Notes: generated by a model not told the origin, from the sequence alone. A DNA stretch of 64,000 bases from Dermacentor variabilis (GCF_050947875.1 NW_027460291.1:22837368-22901367), one strand, 5' to 3'; shown: positions 23,240-35,389, numbered from the stretch's first letter. Made by a program: numbers and translations.

Positions 23240-24990
23240 ACTTAACTTACAGAGTCCGTTTCGGGCCCTCTGATGCGGAGTTTTTGCGTTCTGGAGCAGT
23301 CGAGACTCCCTCCGTTCCTCCGGCACTTGCCGCACCATCTGGCTAAAAGACATGTCCATTGGCGCTTTCGGGGTGCTATGCACTCCCTCTTTCGAGCAAT
23401 TTGTTCACCTTGGAGGCCTCGCCTCAGCAGACGAGACCCTGAAAGCCACCAACCGCGAAGTCGATGCCTCCTACTGGGACTGTGGGGAAGTGCTGGCTCC
23501 AACCACCGTAGGAGGGGGCGGGGGAGACGGCATCGCCGTCGCCTCACTGTGTACACGCCGGGCATCCGCCGGAAGCCGTTCTGACGCCAACCCCTTCAGC
23601 GCCAATTTCGCAAAGCTGTTCTTTGGCAGGTGCGATACCCGCCTTTGTGCCTCTTTGAACGACGTATTCTCCGTCATGTTCATTGCGACGATTTCTTCCT
23701 TTTTCGAAGATGGGCAGGATCGCGAGTATGCGGCGTTCTCCCCGCCACAGTTTAGACAATGTAGAGTATTCCTGCACGATTGAGTCATGTGATCAGAAGC
23801 ACCGCAATTCGCACAAGTCAGTGAACCTCGACAAGTCTGTGAGCTATGACCAAACCTCTGCCATTTGAAACATCGCACGGGATTAAGGGTATATCATCTC
23901 ACTTTGACCTTCACGTAGTCTCGGGTAGTCTTCACGTAGTCACGTAGTCTGGACCTTCGATAGTCTGGGGCAGTACACTTGCTCCGAAGGTGAGAATGAG
24001 ATGTTTGGTCACAATTTCTTTTCCGTCATGCCTCATAATTTTTTTGACATAAATGACATTTTGATACTTCCAGTCCTCTAAAAGTCTCACTTAGCTCCAT
24101 CAACTTTTCATCCAAAGTTTCAGCACGGCTGGTATTCATTGCGCGGTGCAGGGAAAGTGATGGGAAAATCTCCAATTGACACTAGTTTTCTTCAGGTTCT
24201 CATGTTCTTTCATTACTCGAACTTCAAGAAGAAGGTCGCTGCTAGCAAATAATGCAGCTTTTACAGCCGGCTCTCTTTGAGATGGCTCTCACGGTTTTTT
24301 CTGGTTTTACGGTCTGTATAATGTGGTAGCGGGGAAAGTTTTCTTTTGGTGACCAAAGAACTGAAACACTTCTTCGATGTGCCACCTTTTTTGGAAGCGG
24401 ACGGGTAACGCGGAAAAAGAGCTAGCCATAAAAAATAATATTATTTCGGCACGGAAGCCAGTCACCCATGATGGAGCCTAACAAAGGGACACTAGGACCT
24501 GTAAACACAGGTTCCACGAACGCCAGCTGTACTTTACCGCTATAACCAAATACGTACAGCCAAGGGTAATTATGACACACAAGGTTACCTCTTGCCGCCA
24601 GGGATGTGGAACTAAATGAAAGAGAAAAGAAGACAGTAAAAATAAAAAGTCAGGGCGAAAGACGAATATCGAAGAGGACAGGAAATGTCGACTACCGATT
24701 TCGTCCAGGTGGGTCATTCTGGAGGAGCCGTGTATGGGAAGCAGAGGCCGATCAGGCGTGTTGCCTCCGCCAGGGGTCCTCAAAGGTATGAACATTAGGC
24801 TTAACTTCAACTCCCGTATCCACCTTTCCCTGGCCACAGCTAAGCCGCGCATGGCTACACGTGGAAGGGTTCAACCCTCATGTGCTCGGATACATGGTGT
24901 CGGCAAACACCAAACGCCTGGTAATGCAGACGCTCCTGCGAGGCGGACGGTTACGTCTCCTGACGCCATATAAGGGAGAACATTCCAACT
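23240..24990 (-). pseudogene. I-clade LINE 2 in arm B: leader and longer ORF1
   Basis: The minus-strand leader (about 24990-24440) matches arm A 13660-14160. ORF1 continues to 23471 and beyond. At 23878-23760 lie two zinc knuckles, CFKWQRFGHSSQTC and CANCGASDHMTQSC, followed by a third CLNCGGENAAYSRSC. A region with SKKEEIVAMNMTEN and Pro-rich PSPPPPPTVV follows, typical of LINE ORF1 C-termini. Two Cys-rich units also occur in arm A, but A diverges at 14853, within the third. The frame is open for 135 codons here, the best preserved ORF1 in the window. It ends near 23240 without ORF2. Confidence 0.78.
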
Positions 24991-25171
24991 TGCTATCTGC
25001 GGCGTCCGTACGCTTCACAGGGCGACATTGCCTACAGCGTGGCACAATCGGTATATGGAACATGAGTGCACTTTCCAGGAAATTTCTTGATGATTAGCCA
25101 CGCAGCCATACGTGTCTGTGGCACTGGAAGTAATCAATAAACTTAGCTCTACCTCCCCCACTGGGCAGCTG

Positions 25172-28100
25172 ATCAATTGATTGATTGATTAATGTTTATT
25201 TGTGCAAGAGCCAGATATGAACAAAGAGCGCCATATAAAGTTGTGATGAATTGGCATTCGAAAGGTCAACTGTGAGGGTTAGATGTAACATGATTCTAAA
25301 CAGGCCCAAAAGTGATCGCTGCAAATTGACGTAAATTTTAGGCATTAAAATGATTATAATAAATTGGGTTGGGTCCTATGAGAGTAGAACTTTCAATACA
25401 AGAAGCGATGCAGTAATTATGTAGGTGACAGCAGAACTAGTGCCTTACCAGGGCTCTTGAATGCAAGCACAGGAAGGTGCGTGCTATACACAGATGCTTT
25501 TGCAGCATAAACCTCTAATGAGCGGATTTGGTGCGAATATATGGGGCTGAAAACTCGGAATGTACCAGTATCACAAATAACTTAAAATTAAATTATTGCC
25601 AAAACGTGGTTCTTCGCCAAGAAACATTGCCGGGTGGAAGAGAACGTTTTGTGTGTGTGCCAGAGGAAAATTCTTTCGCCTTTATAATTTCACTTCCCGA
25701 CAATCCATCAAAGCATGGATGACCGTCAGTGTCTCGCTGCATTTATCGCTGATAAAATGGCCCTCACCAGTTTGTGTGTAGGAGTTTGTGCCATAGTTTG
25801 GCCTGTTCAAAGACGACAAGAAATAACCTCCGTTTGTCGTATTTCCGTTATAGGCTCCCAATTTTCGAAGTTTGGATGATAACTACATAGCTTCTTTCAT
25901 GGAAGATATTTCAAATCCGTGGCGGCGATATGTATGCAAGAGTGGCCAGCTTTTGTTGTTATAGATGTCGGAATGTTGTCGGCAGGAACATTCCTTCGAT
26001 GCCTCTATGCCCTCGCATCCATCATATCAGGATTTGTTTAGATGAATAAACACAGCAGATTAACGAATAAAGGTCGTCATTTATAGGGGTTTTATGTTTT
26101 AACGGAAAGAAAGCTTTACCAACCCTTAAAAATTCGGTAACTCTTCCAGCCTTGTGTGGGTTCAGTCTATCAATGTGTTTCACCGTCTTTGGTACTATAT
26201 AGGCATCTGCTGCAAAGATGGTTGTACTGTTGTGAAGTACAGCGGATTCCCAGAAGGACGGACCGGCTGCGGCATAAGACACGCCAGCATGTGACTTTAA
26301 GCATCCGTTTAAAATTCAGGGCAGGAGAACTTAGAATTCAGTTTTGAAAAGTGCCTCTGAATATTTTCATCTGGGGCGTGTTTTGTGACTCCGCTAAAGG
26401 ATTTGTCACACGCTGCCAGCTGACACCGCCATGGTGATACCAGCTTCCCTGGAGTCGTTAAGCGATGTTCAAGCAGTGCAGTAGCCATTTCTTCATTGAG
26501 TTTTCTCGCCCGTAATGGGTAGCGCTGCTTCAGATCACTTATGGAAAAATGTGGCACAGGTAGGATGTTGACAGCTGGAACTTATTTTGAGAAAATATAT
26601 TAAACGAGCATATGACCCCCGAAGATAGTGTGACCACACGTGTGCTTCTACATAAGGGCTTTGTACGGCTCTTGTCCTGAAGCCCTCTGTCGCGAGCCAG
26701 ATTTCTAAATGGTGAACAGGAGCCAGCATATTTAAAGCCGACAAGGCTCCTGTACACATTCAAAAGTACTTTCTCATCACTGCTACATGTTCGTGATAGA
26801 AGCGTTCGACGTTTTTAATTATTTGGCCTTCAAATATTTCATATGCGGAATGAATGCGCATTTTCACTCCAATACGATGCCGGGAAGCTTGCGCTCTGTT
26901 CTTACAGGCAATGTACTACCAGAGTGTTCAATAGCAGGATTTAGTACTTTTCCTCTCTTATTCGCGAAAGGGACGCATGTACTCCCGGCCACAAAAGTTT
27001 ATGGACCACGGGAGCTAACAAATTGTTAATTCCCGAGCAGCCTGTAGCAGTAGCCAGTAAAACTGTATAAGACAATGTTGCTAGCATAATCTAGTTGGGG
27101 CCCGAAATAGAAATACAAGGCTGCATTATGAGGTTGCGGAGATATTGAGCTTTTTCTCAGATTTCATGGACCGTAATATTTTGTGGCCGGGTGTACATTT
27201 CTGCGGGCTCAACCTAAAACCGTTTTATCCTCCCATTTGGCCGCATTGTTTAAGCCATACTGGACATGAGATAGCAAGATTACACGATTTAAAACCCATA
27301 TGCACATCATCTGCCCGTACAGAGTCGAACATTGTTCACGGGACAGCCGTGCGAAGAGCATCCATTTTCAAAACAAAGAGTGTACAGCTAAGCAAGGCCC
27401 TTGCGGAACTAAATAGAACTAAGTTAGATTAAAGAAAAGCAAAACATGAACCGAAGTTTGTGGCGGAAAGCGCTACGTGATAAGTGCAGGGCGCGAAACC
27501 ACGTGCTGTGGATGGCGCGAAAAGGCCAACAAAGAGTGCGCGTGCGCATGCGAATCGCGGGCTAGGTAAAAGAAAACGACGTCGCTGAGCGACCAGCACG
27601 AGGATATGCGGCACAAGTTAGAAACACGGGAGAAAAGAGCCAACCTTGAAATTCTACGGAGCTTCCACGGACCAATCTTTGGAAAAGACGGAGCTCCGAA
27701 GATCACCAATCCTGGAAAGACACAAAGGCCAAAGCAGAAGAAAAAGTGAAGCGCAGGGTTGGAAGGAGAGTTTCAGGGAAACTACGGAAGGAGGCTGGCC
27801 ACCGCACTGGGCGTTGAAGACATGTTGTGGGGTCGTGGGCTCGAGCAATCAAGCCTTCATCCGACCGGTGCGACCTGACCGTGAACCAGAAGCCCGGTGG
27901 ACTCAAGTGCTGGTGGGCAGAAAAGGCAAGCAGTCGGGCTACAGGCTCGAGCTAGCAGACCGCTGCCCATCTACGACTTCACTAAACCCTGCGGAATCCT
28001 CTCCCCGACTTTGATGCGGTACCACCGTCTCCTCAACTCATCACCATTGCATTGGTGAGAACTCCACCATCTACTTCGCTGCCTCGCCCGCCGTGAGGCA

Positions 28101-29190
28101 TCTGTGAAATCATGTCTTTGACGATTTTCTGTGCCACCGCTTTGTTAGATTTTAGATATGTGTTGGAATTGTCTCTTTATGTTTTATATTTCAATCAGTG
28201 TTTACTATTTTTTATTCTGGCTATGTTAAATCTATTGTATGTTTTCCTGGCACCAACGGCTTTGCGTTCTATTGGGTACTCAAAGCCCGCTTGAAACGTT
28301 ATAAAAAGAACCTGCTTCGCAGCCTCGAATCATACCGAAGCGTCATGTGGTGTCATATGCTATCTCCAAGTCAAGAACCACAGTCAGAAAGAACACTTTG
28401 GGAATGAAGGCATCCCGAATGTTTGCCTAAATACCGACAAGGGGTGTATTGTCGACCGACCTTCTTGGAAGAAACACTGGTAACAATTTAGCATTCTGGT
28501 ACTTTCTACGCGACGGATGAGGCAGCGGTTTGTCATCTTTTCAAAAGAGCTTCCAAGGACAGATTGCCATAGGTGCAGCTCTATAGCGGCTCAAGAAGAG
28601 CAGGTCGTTGGCTTGTTTAAATATGGTGAGAACTATAGCTGCTCTCCATGAAGATGGAATCTACCCAACAGCCAACTTGACATTAAAAAGAGAGGGGAGC
28701 GTATATTATGTTTCAGGATGCAGGTGTTTATACGTTTCATACATGACAATGACCACCACCTGTTGCCGAGCTGTTGCAATAATCGAGATATTCCTGAAGT
28801 TCAACTAGACTAAATTGACGGTTGTATGCCTCATTTCCTGCGCGTTTGCGTTCGTGGTGCTGTCGTTCTACAGGTCCTTTGAACCTCAGGAAAGATTCCG
28901 TGTAATGGGATGCACTGGAGAGTTGGTAAAAGTGTTCACCGAAAAAATCCGCCTTATCTTCCAGGCTATTAACTTGTGTGTTTACCAGGGGACGATGGTG
29001 TGATTGCTGGCCTTTTAGTTTATTTACCATGTTCCACACTTTCGTTTCATTACCGTAAGAATTTGACTGAATGTATACCTTTTCCAACTGTCTCTTTGTG
29101 TCCGTCGAAGTGTTCTCTGCCCTCTGGCCTAATTCGTGGAAAATTCATATTTTAGGCAGCTCAGGCATATTTTAGGCATATTTTAGGTCA
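25172..29190 (-). pseudogene. I-clade LINE 1 in arm B
   Basis: Inverted copy of LINE 1. The tail is at 25172-25190, RNase H at about 26280-26020, RT ADD motif near 27320, the shared 0.9-kb insertion at about 27430-28310, and the linker frame 29087-28737 (KVWNMVNKLKGQQSHH to SATGGG) is longer than in A because the upstream sequence is in frame. The endonuclease part is missing because of the 690-bp deletion. Same decay pattern as arm A. Confidence 0.8.
26984..27191. mobile_element. MITE-like element, arm B copy
   Basis: Inverted counterpart of 11405-11614, with CCCGGCCACAAAA at the left and TTTTGTGGCCGGG at the right. One flank is TGTACT and the other TGTACA, so one base of the target duplication has changed. 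It was duplicated with the arm, not inserted separately. Confidence 0.8.
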
Positions 29191-29681
29191 GCCCTCCACG
29201 ATTGGTCAAGAAATTTTCACGCCACCCGCACTACTCCCGTCTGCCATAAGACGTCACGAAAACCGTGAAAAGTAGTCTGTAGTATGTGCACACTGAATAT
29301 ACACGCTTCGACCAAAACAAATAAAAATAACTATTTTACATCGAAGCTGTACATAGCTAGCCCATGCATACGTCCATCCGTCCGTCTGTCGGGCGCCTGT
29401 ACACCGAAAACTCCTCAGGCGTAACCCCGTGCGCAAGCACGAAAGAAAGAGACAGACAGAAAGAAAGGCGCAACATCATTCAACACTACCTAGCTAGCAC
29501 AAGGCCTGTTTACTACGATCCATGACGTCACGCTACTTGACCCAAAGCTTGCATTGCCATGGCTGGCGTGATGAAAGCGGTGACATCAGAATCACTGTTG
29601 CCTACTCCAGAGCGGCCCCATAAGATACTATTGCAGTCGGGCCAGGTCAAGTGACGTCAGGGATCGGAGTGGAAAGAACTT

Positions 29682-29900
29682 GTGCTGTATCGGTGCTGTT
29701 GGACTAGCTGCTCCAATAGTGACGTCGTTGCTGAAAGTCGCAGTCGAGCGCGCGTGCTGCAGTTTATCTCTGGTTCCGAAACGGGTAGGCCACGCGTCAT
29801 GCGTACTAATCAGGAGCAGGCAGCTTTCGATTGGAAAGGCCGTGTGCAGAATCTCGAAAGAGCTCGTCTACGCCGTGCTGATGCAGAAGGCCGGGCCTAA
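29682..29900 (+). pseudogene. Repeat-associated charged-helix frame, arm B
   Basis: Counterpart of 8263-8045, reading SGSETGRPRVMRTNQEQAAF and RVQNLERARLRRADAEGR. It differs from arm A at several residues, more than the LINE 1 parts do. Family unknown. Confidence 0.4.
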
Positions 29901-30436
29901 GAACAGCCTCCTGCAGACGATCGCAAGCAGCAACTGCGTACCTAGGATCCGGCAGCCTACCAAGCCATCGTTTAATGAACTGTCAGAATTAACCCAGTGA
30001 TAAATACCGGGGTTGCACGTTTCGGCTTCACTGGTTAACCTTGTGTACGGAGTGCTTGGGCGGTGATTTTTTATGATAATTTCATTTAAAATAATTAGGG
30101 TAGTCTCCTGGAGAGGCCAGGTTGGATGGCTCAAACCAGCATACCAGCTTTGTGCTTTTATATGTTAGGTTTTGATATTGTTCTACGAAAGATAGTGTTT
30201 CCTTACTATTTTAATTTTTTTGGTATTTCAGGTCATTTCATGCCAAACAACGCAGTTGTGTCGGATTTTGTCCATGATGGCACACCGTTTGAAGGTTGTG
30301 TGATGTAGCAAACGTAGGTACAAGAGGAAGAGTTACGAAAAATTTTGTTACATACATACCTGCAAGTGCAACTCGCCATTGTCAGAGTGGTTCCGGTCGA
30401 TAAAAACTGTATTTTACATGAGATTACATTTCTATC

Positions 30437-33120
30437 GCTGATAGAAAAGTTTGGAATAGCTTCACGTTATAGCACCCCTAGTCACCGCCTGTTATTTATG
30501 CATTCCTCCAAGTTATGAACTGTATAAAACAGAATTTCAGAGCTTCGTTAATGAATTTTCTGGGCCATACATAGTCATTCGTGATGTAAACGCTGATAGC
30601 CCCCATAGGGCTAGTCTCCTTGAGATGCAATAAGGAGCCCAAGAGAACGTTTCCTCTTTTCTTCAGGTGCACGTTTACTTAATACGACTCAACCAACGCA
30701 CCACGGTGTTACGCACAGAACATATTCCTCTATAGGCTTAAGCACTGTGTGTCGAGTACGCTCATGCCACACCTCGAGGGGTGCGTTATGAAAGAATCAC
30801 TACGGAAGTGTTCACTTGCCGATAATTCTGAATGTAAGAATGCAGGGTGCTTACTCCCCGCATTTTCCCAGATGGAAAGTTGACTCAGTCAATTGGGAAC
30901 TATATCGAGAGATTACACACCTAAGCAGAGAAGACATTGTTGCTTTTAGTATAGACGGTGCTGAGACATATTGAACAAGTTTTATTACTGACGCTGCTAC
31001 CAAATGTATCAAGCAAACTAAGGACTAGTTAATAAACGACACATTTCCTAGTGAAACGACAAATGTCAGAAAGGGTGCAAAAGTAAAAAAAGCTTCTGGA
31101 TTGTTACGTAATTTTCCAGCTGCCTAAAAATCATGAATTTTCCAGGAATTAGGCCAGAGGGCAGAGAGCACTTCGACGGACACAAAGAGACAGTTGGAAA
31201 ATGTATACATTCAGTCAAATTCTTACAGTAATGAAACGAAAGTGTGGAACATGGTAAATAAATTGAAAGGCCAGCAATCACACCATCGTCCCCTAATAAA
31301 CACACAAGTTGATAGCCTGGATGATAAAGCAGATTTTTTGGTGAACACTTTTACCAACTCTCCAGTACATCCCATTGCACGGAATCTTTCCTGAGGTTCA
31401 AAGGACCTGTAGAACGACAGCACCTCGAACGAAAACGCGCACGAAATGAGGCATACAACCGTCCATTTAGTCTAGCTGAACTTCAGGAATCTCTCGATTA
31501 CTGCAACAGCTCGGCAACTGTTGGTGTTCATTGTCATGTATGAAACGTATAAACACCTGCATCCTGAAACATAATATACACTCCCCTTTCTTTTTAACGT
31601 CAAGTTGGCGGTTGGGTGCATTCCATCTTCATGGAGAGGAGGTATAGTTCTCACCATATTTAAACAAGGCAACGACCTGCTCTTATTGAGCCGCTATAGA
31701 GCTGTACCTATGGGAATCTGTCTTTGGAAGCTCTTTTGAAAAGATGATAAACCGGTGTCTCATCCGTCGCGTAGAAAGTACCAGAATGCTAAATTGTTTC
31801 CAGTGTTTCTTCCAAGAAGATCGGTCGACAATACACCCCTTGTGGGCATTTAGGCAAACATTCGGGATGCCTTCATTCACAGAGTTCTTTCTATCTGTTG
31901 TTCTTGACTTGGAGAAAGCTTATGACACCACATGACGCTTCGAGGCTGTGAAGCAGGTTTTTTTTCTAATGTTTCCAGCGGGCTTTGAGTACCCAATAAA
32001 ACGCAAAGCCGTTGGTGCCAGGAAAACATACAATAGATTTAATATAGCGAGAATAAAAAATAGTAAACACTGATTGAAATATAAAACATAAAGAGACAAT
32101 TCCAACACATATCTAAAATCAAACAAAGCCGTGGCACAGAAAATCCTCAAAGGACATGATTTCACAGATGCCTCACGGCGGGCGAGGCAGCGAAGTAGAT
32201 GGTGGAGTTCTCACCAATGCAATGGTGATGAGTTGAGGAGACGGCGGTACCGCATCAAAGTCGGGGAGAGGATTCCGCAGGGTTTAGTGAAGTCGTAGAT
32301 GGGCAGCGGTCTGCTAGCTCGAGCCTGTAGCCCGACTGCTTGCCTTTTCTGCCCACCAGCACTTGAGTCCACCGGGCTTCTGGTTCACGGTCAGGTCGCA
32401 CCGGTCGGGTGAAGGCTTGATTGCTCGAGCCCACGACCCCACAACATGTCTTCAACGCCCAGTGCGGTGGCCAGCCTCCTTCCGTAGTTTCCCTGCAACT
32501 CTCCCTCCAACCCTGCGCTTCACTTTTTCTTCTGCTTTGGCCTTTGTGTCTTTCCAGGATTGGTGATCTTCGGAGCTCCGTCTTTTCCAAAGATTGGTCC
32601 GTGGATGCTCCGTAGAATTTCAAGGTTGGCTCTTTTCCCCCGAGTTTCTAACTTGTGCCGCATGTCCTCGTGCTGGTCGCTCAGCGACGTCGTTTTCTTT
32701 CACATAGCACGCGATTCGCATGCGCACGCGCACTCTTTGTTGGCTTTTTCGCGCCATCCACAGCACGTGGTTTCCTGTCCTCTTCGATATTCGTCTTTCG
32801 CCCTCACTTTTTATTTTTACTGTCTTCTTTTCTCTTTCATTTACTTCCACATCCCTGGCGGCAAGAGTTAACCTTGTGTGTCATAATTACCCTAGGCTGT
32901 ACGTATTTGGTTATAGCGGTAAAGTACAGCTGGCGTTCGTGGGACCTGTGTTTACATGTCCTAGTGTCCCTTTGTTAGGCTCCATCATGGGTGACTGGCT
33001 TTCGTGCCGAAATAATATGATTTTTTATGGCTAGCTCTTTTTCCGCGTTACCCGACCGCTTCCAAAAAAGGTGTCACATCGAAGAAGCGTTTCAGTTCTT
33101 TGGCCACCAAAAAAAAACTT
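30437..33120 (+). repeat. Composite repeat, arm C (partial direct copy of arm A)
   Basis: Arm C starts at GCTGATAGAAAAG, equivalent to A 8757, and follows A to 11101. It then jumps to A 13927 at a shared GTTTC, removing 2830 bp, and continues in the LINE 2 leader and ORF1 start until a SINE insertion at 33134. It includes the endonuclease and linker of LINE 1 (31194-31394 reads NETKVWNMVNKLKGQQSHH), RT fingers (31740-31935, DLEKAYDTT) and the 0.9-kb insertion. The LINE 1 part differs from A at about 6 percent of sites by eye, the inner part of the insertion at about 1 percent. Confidence 0.88.
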
Positions 33121-33121
33121 T

Positions 33122-33384
33122 CCCCGCTACCACTAATAATAATATTTGGGGTTTTACGTGCCAAAACCACTTTCTCATTATGAGGCACGCCGTAGTGGAG
33201 GACTCCGGAAATTTTGACCACCTGGGGTTCTTTAACGTGCACCTAAATCTAAGCACACGGGTGTTTTCGCATTTCGCCCCCAACGCAATGCGGCCGCCGT
33301 GGCCGGGATTCGATCCCGCGACCTCGTGCTCAGCAGCCCAACACCATAGCCACTGAGCAACCACGGCGGGTACCCCGCTACCAC
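33122..33384 (-). mobile_element. tRNA-derived SINE (ixodid tick type) with 12-bp target duplication
   Basis: The SINE occupies about 33134-33372 on the minus strand. Its head folds as a tRNA: CCGCCGTGG pairs with CCACGGCGG, the A box region is GTTGCTCAGTGGCTATGG and the B box is GGGATCGAATCCC. The body has GGTGCACGTTAAAGAACCCC and GTTTTGGCACGTAAAAC, the tail ATTATTATTA. Direct repeats CCCCGCTACCAC at 33122-33133 and 33373-33384 are the target duplication. From memory it resembles the Ruka SINE of ixodid ticks. It disrupts ORF1 of LINE 2 in arm C. Confidence 0.9.
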
Positions 33385-33700
33385 GTCCAGCTAATATGAG
33401 TAATGTTGTCGAAGGCTTTTTCCAAGTCTAGCCCCACGATTGCCCTGACTTCCCTCGTGTTCTTGTTAATAATTGGGCGCTTGAGTAGCCTCTTCTCATG
33501 ACTTTGCAGCAATAATTTTCAATGACCAGAGATTCATTAATCTGGACACCATCTCTGAAGTCTTGAATAACTATTTCAATTCTGTCTATAATCAAGATGG
33601 TGGTTCCAACCCTAACTTCATTCATAGTTCCGTAGATTATTTGTCCAGTCTCGACGTAACTAACGCTAGGGCTCATAATCTGTCGTAAAAAATTGACACG
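33385..33700 (-). pseudogene. LINE RT fragment, minus strand
   Basis: Reading the minus strand, 33480-33390 encodes NTREVRAIVGLDLEKAF then DNITH, which is RT motif A (catalytic Asp in LDLEKAFD) as in ingi/R1-like LINEs. Upstream (33676-33490) the frame is shifted and less clear. No other RT motifs are present. Motif A reads across what used to be arm C, so the fragment probably arrived by rearrangement. Confidence 0.6.
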
Positions 33701-33824
33701 ACTAAGAGCGCGGACCTGACGCTATACCTCATATTTTCTTAAAGAAGTACTCAGAATCGAATGCCAGGTATCTCAAAGTAATATTCAATAAATCGCTGGA
33801 CACATCAGCCGTTACTCAAGCTTA

Positions 33825-35350
33825 GAAAATTGCTAGTGTTATCCCAGTATTCAAATCTGGCGATAAAGAACTAATAGCTAATTGTAGACCGATATCTCTC
33901 ATTTCCACTTTATTTATTTATTTATTTCACAATAACCCTAAAGGCCCTCTAGGGAGGGTATTACATAGGGTAAATGTTACATAGGTAATGTAATAATGTG
34001 TTCAAGAAGCAAGCTTCTTGAACACATTATTCATAAGCACATTATTCCGTATTTAACCTGTCACAATCTCCTTTTAGAAAGCCAGCGTGGCTTTCGAACC
34101 GGTTTTCCATTCTCACGCAGCTCATTCAATTCACACGCGACATAGCTTCTGCACTCAATAACCACAATCAAATAGGCGCCATCTTTATTCATTATTCAAA
34201 AGCATTTGACTTTGTGAGCCATAAAAATCTTCTTTGTAAACTGCGTACAATATTAAATGGGAATAAATCACTAGACTGGATCACTGACCACTTACGATTG
34301 AGATCTCAATTGGTCACTTTTATTTCACAGTCACATCGGGCTTGCCTCAGGGTTCGGTGCTTTGACCTCTCTTGTTTGGAATTTGCAATAATGATGTTGT
34401 AAATGTTATTATTAAAACCCCCGTCAAGCTTCGTCTACACGCTAATGACTGCGTCCAATACCGAACTGTTACCAACGCTAATGATCAGCAGGAATTAAAC
34501 AATGTTTTTTTCATTGTTCTTTCTATGAAGTAACACGTGGAAAATGAAAATACATCCACTAGAACAGTCGCTATGACCTTTGGTAACAAAAAGAAGCCGA
34601 TACATTTCTCATAGAAAGCTGATTGTAGTTACTTGACCCAGGTTAATGATTTCAAATTTCTGGGTTTTATTTTTTCAATAACTTAAAATGGACAGGCTCT
34701 CATTATTCAAATCTATGGAAAAGCACTTACGAAATTTGGTTACCTTAAAATAGCTTAAACAAAGGCAACAATGAAATGTAAACTAACGGCTCACAAATCA
34801 CTAGTTCGCCAAATACTGTAATATGCTTCAACTGTTTGGTCTCCTCAATGCGCATGTGGCATTTAGCTTTTCAAATCAGTCCAGAAAAATGCAATCAGAT
34901 TCATCTACGGCCGTTATGATCGCAGCTTTTCACCTTGATCACAAGCTCAGATCTTATCATTGCACATTTTGAAGCATAGGTGCACACGGGAATGAATCAT
35001 CATCCTTCACACGATCATTCACTGCCATTCGGCGTTTAGGCACCCTTGTCTTTTATATCTCCCAGTGCACGTGCAATCGACAAAGGCATGTACTAAAGGT
35101 CGTTCTTTTCAGGACACATATAGATTGTTTTAAATTTTCTTTTTTTCCTCACACTGTTGAAATTTGGAGCAGCTGGGTTGGTTCGCTAGCGCAATGCCCT
35201 TTGAAGAGTTCATTGAGCAATTATCTAACAATATCAGCTGTTAATCTGTTGCATAATCTAATTGTTTGTTCTTTTGTTCGCATTAAAATCTGTACCCACT
35301 CCTGCTATGTTTCGAAATAGAAACAGCAGTATTTGCAAAAAATAAAGAAG
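33825..35350 (+). pseudogene. L2/CR1-like LINE, RT and C-terminal part
   Basis: RT begins with VIPVFKSGDKE and CRPISLIST (33840-33910), is interrupted by a nested insertion, and resumes with KLLEHIIHKHII (34011-34046). Then come SQRGFRTGF, SKAFDFVSHKNLLCKLR (motif A, about 34198-34240), and a catalytic motif decayed to HANDC near 34440. The C-terminal VQKNAIRFIYGRYD (about 34885) is typical of L2/CR1 LINEs. The 3' end has a tail of AAATA type near 35340-35360. No endonuclease is present. Several stops and frameshifts. Confidence 0.68.
33908..34012 (-). mobile_element. Short retroelement 3' end nested in L2-like RT, with inverted target copy
   Basis: On the minus strand the insert ends in GGGTTATTGTGAAATAAATAAATAAA, given here as GGGTTATTGTGAAATAAAT followed by more AAAT units; this is a retroelement tail. 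At its other end 33992-34010 is an exact inverted copy of the LINE flank 34013-34031. The host frame is continuous across the site (ISTL before, KLLEHII after). The inverted copy suggests template switching at the 5' end of the insertion. Confidence 0.7.
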
Positions 35351-35389
35351 TAAATAAAAAATATGATACTGTTGCTTTCAGATGTTAAC

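Larger units (their letters stand above)
23760..30428 (-). repeat. Composite repeat, arm B (inverted copy of arm A)
   Basis: Reverse complement of arm A from about 14853 down to 7523. Short frames at 26535-26759 and 12063-11839 are identical, showing very recent common origin for that part. Arm B lacks the LINE 1 segment equivalent to A 8757-9446 and instead has CCTAAAATATG repeated three times at the joint (about 29150-29190). With arm A it makes a large imperfect palindrome with an 8.9-kb spacer. Its outer end (30428) lies nine bases from the start of arm C. Confidence 0.9.

Noticed and set aside
7523..30428. A giant transposon with 7-kb terminal inverted repeats
   Set aside because: The arm ends lie within a LINE ORF1 and in repeat flank, with no common end motif or target duplication, and the spacer has no transposase or polymerase. 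Inverted duplication explains the structure better.
33295..33369. tRNA gene on the minus strand
   Set aside because: The tRNA-like fold is the head of a SINE with body, tail and target duplication.
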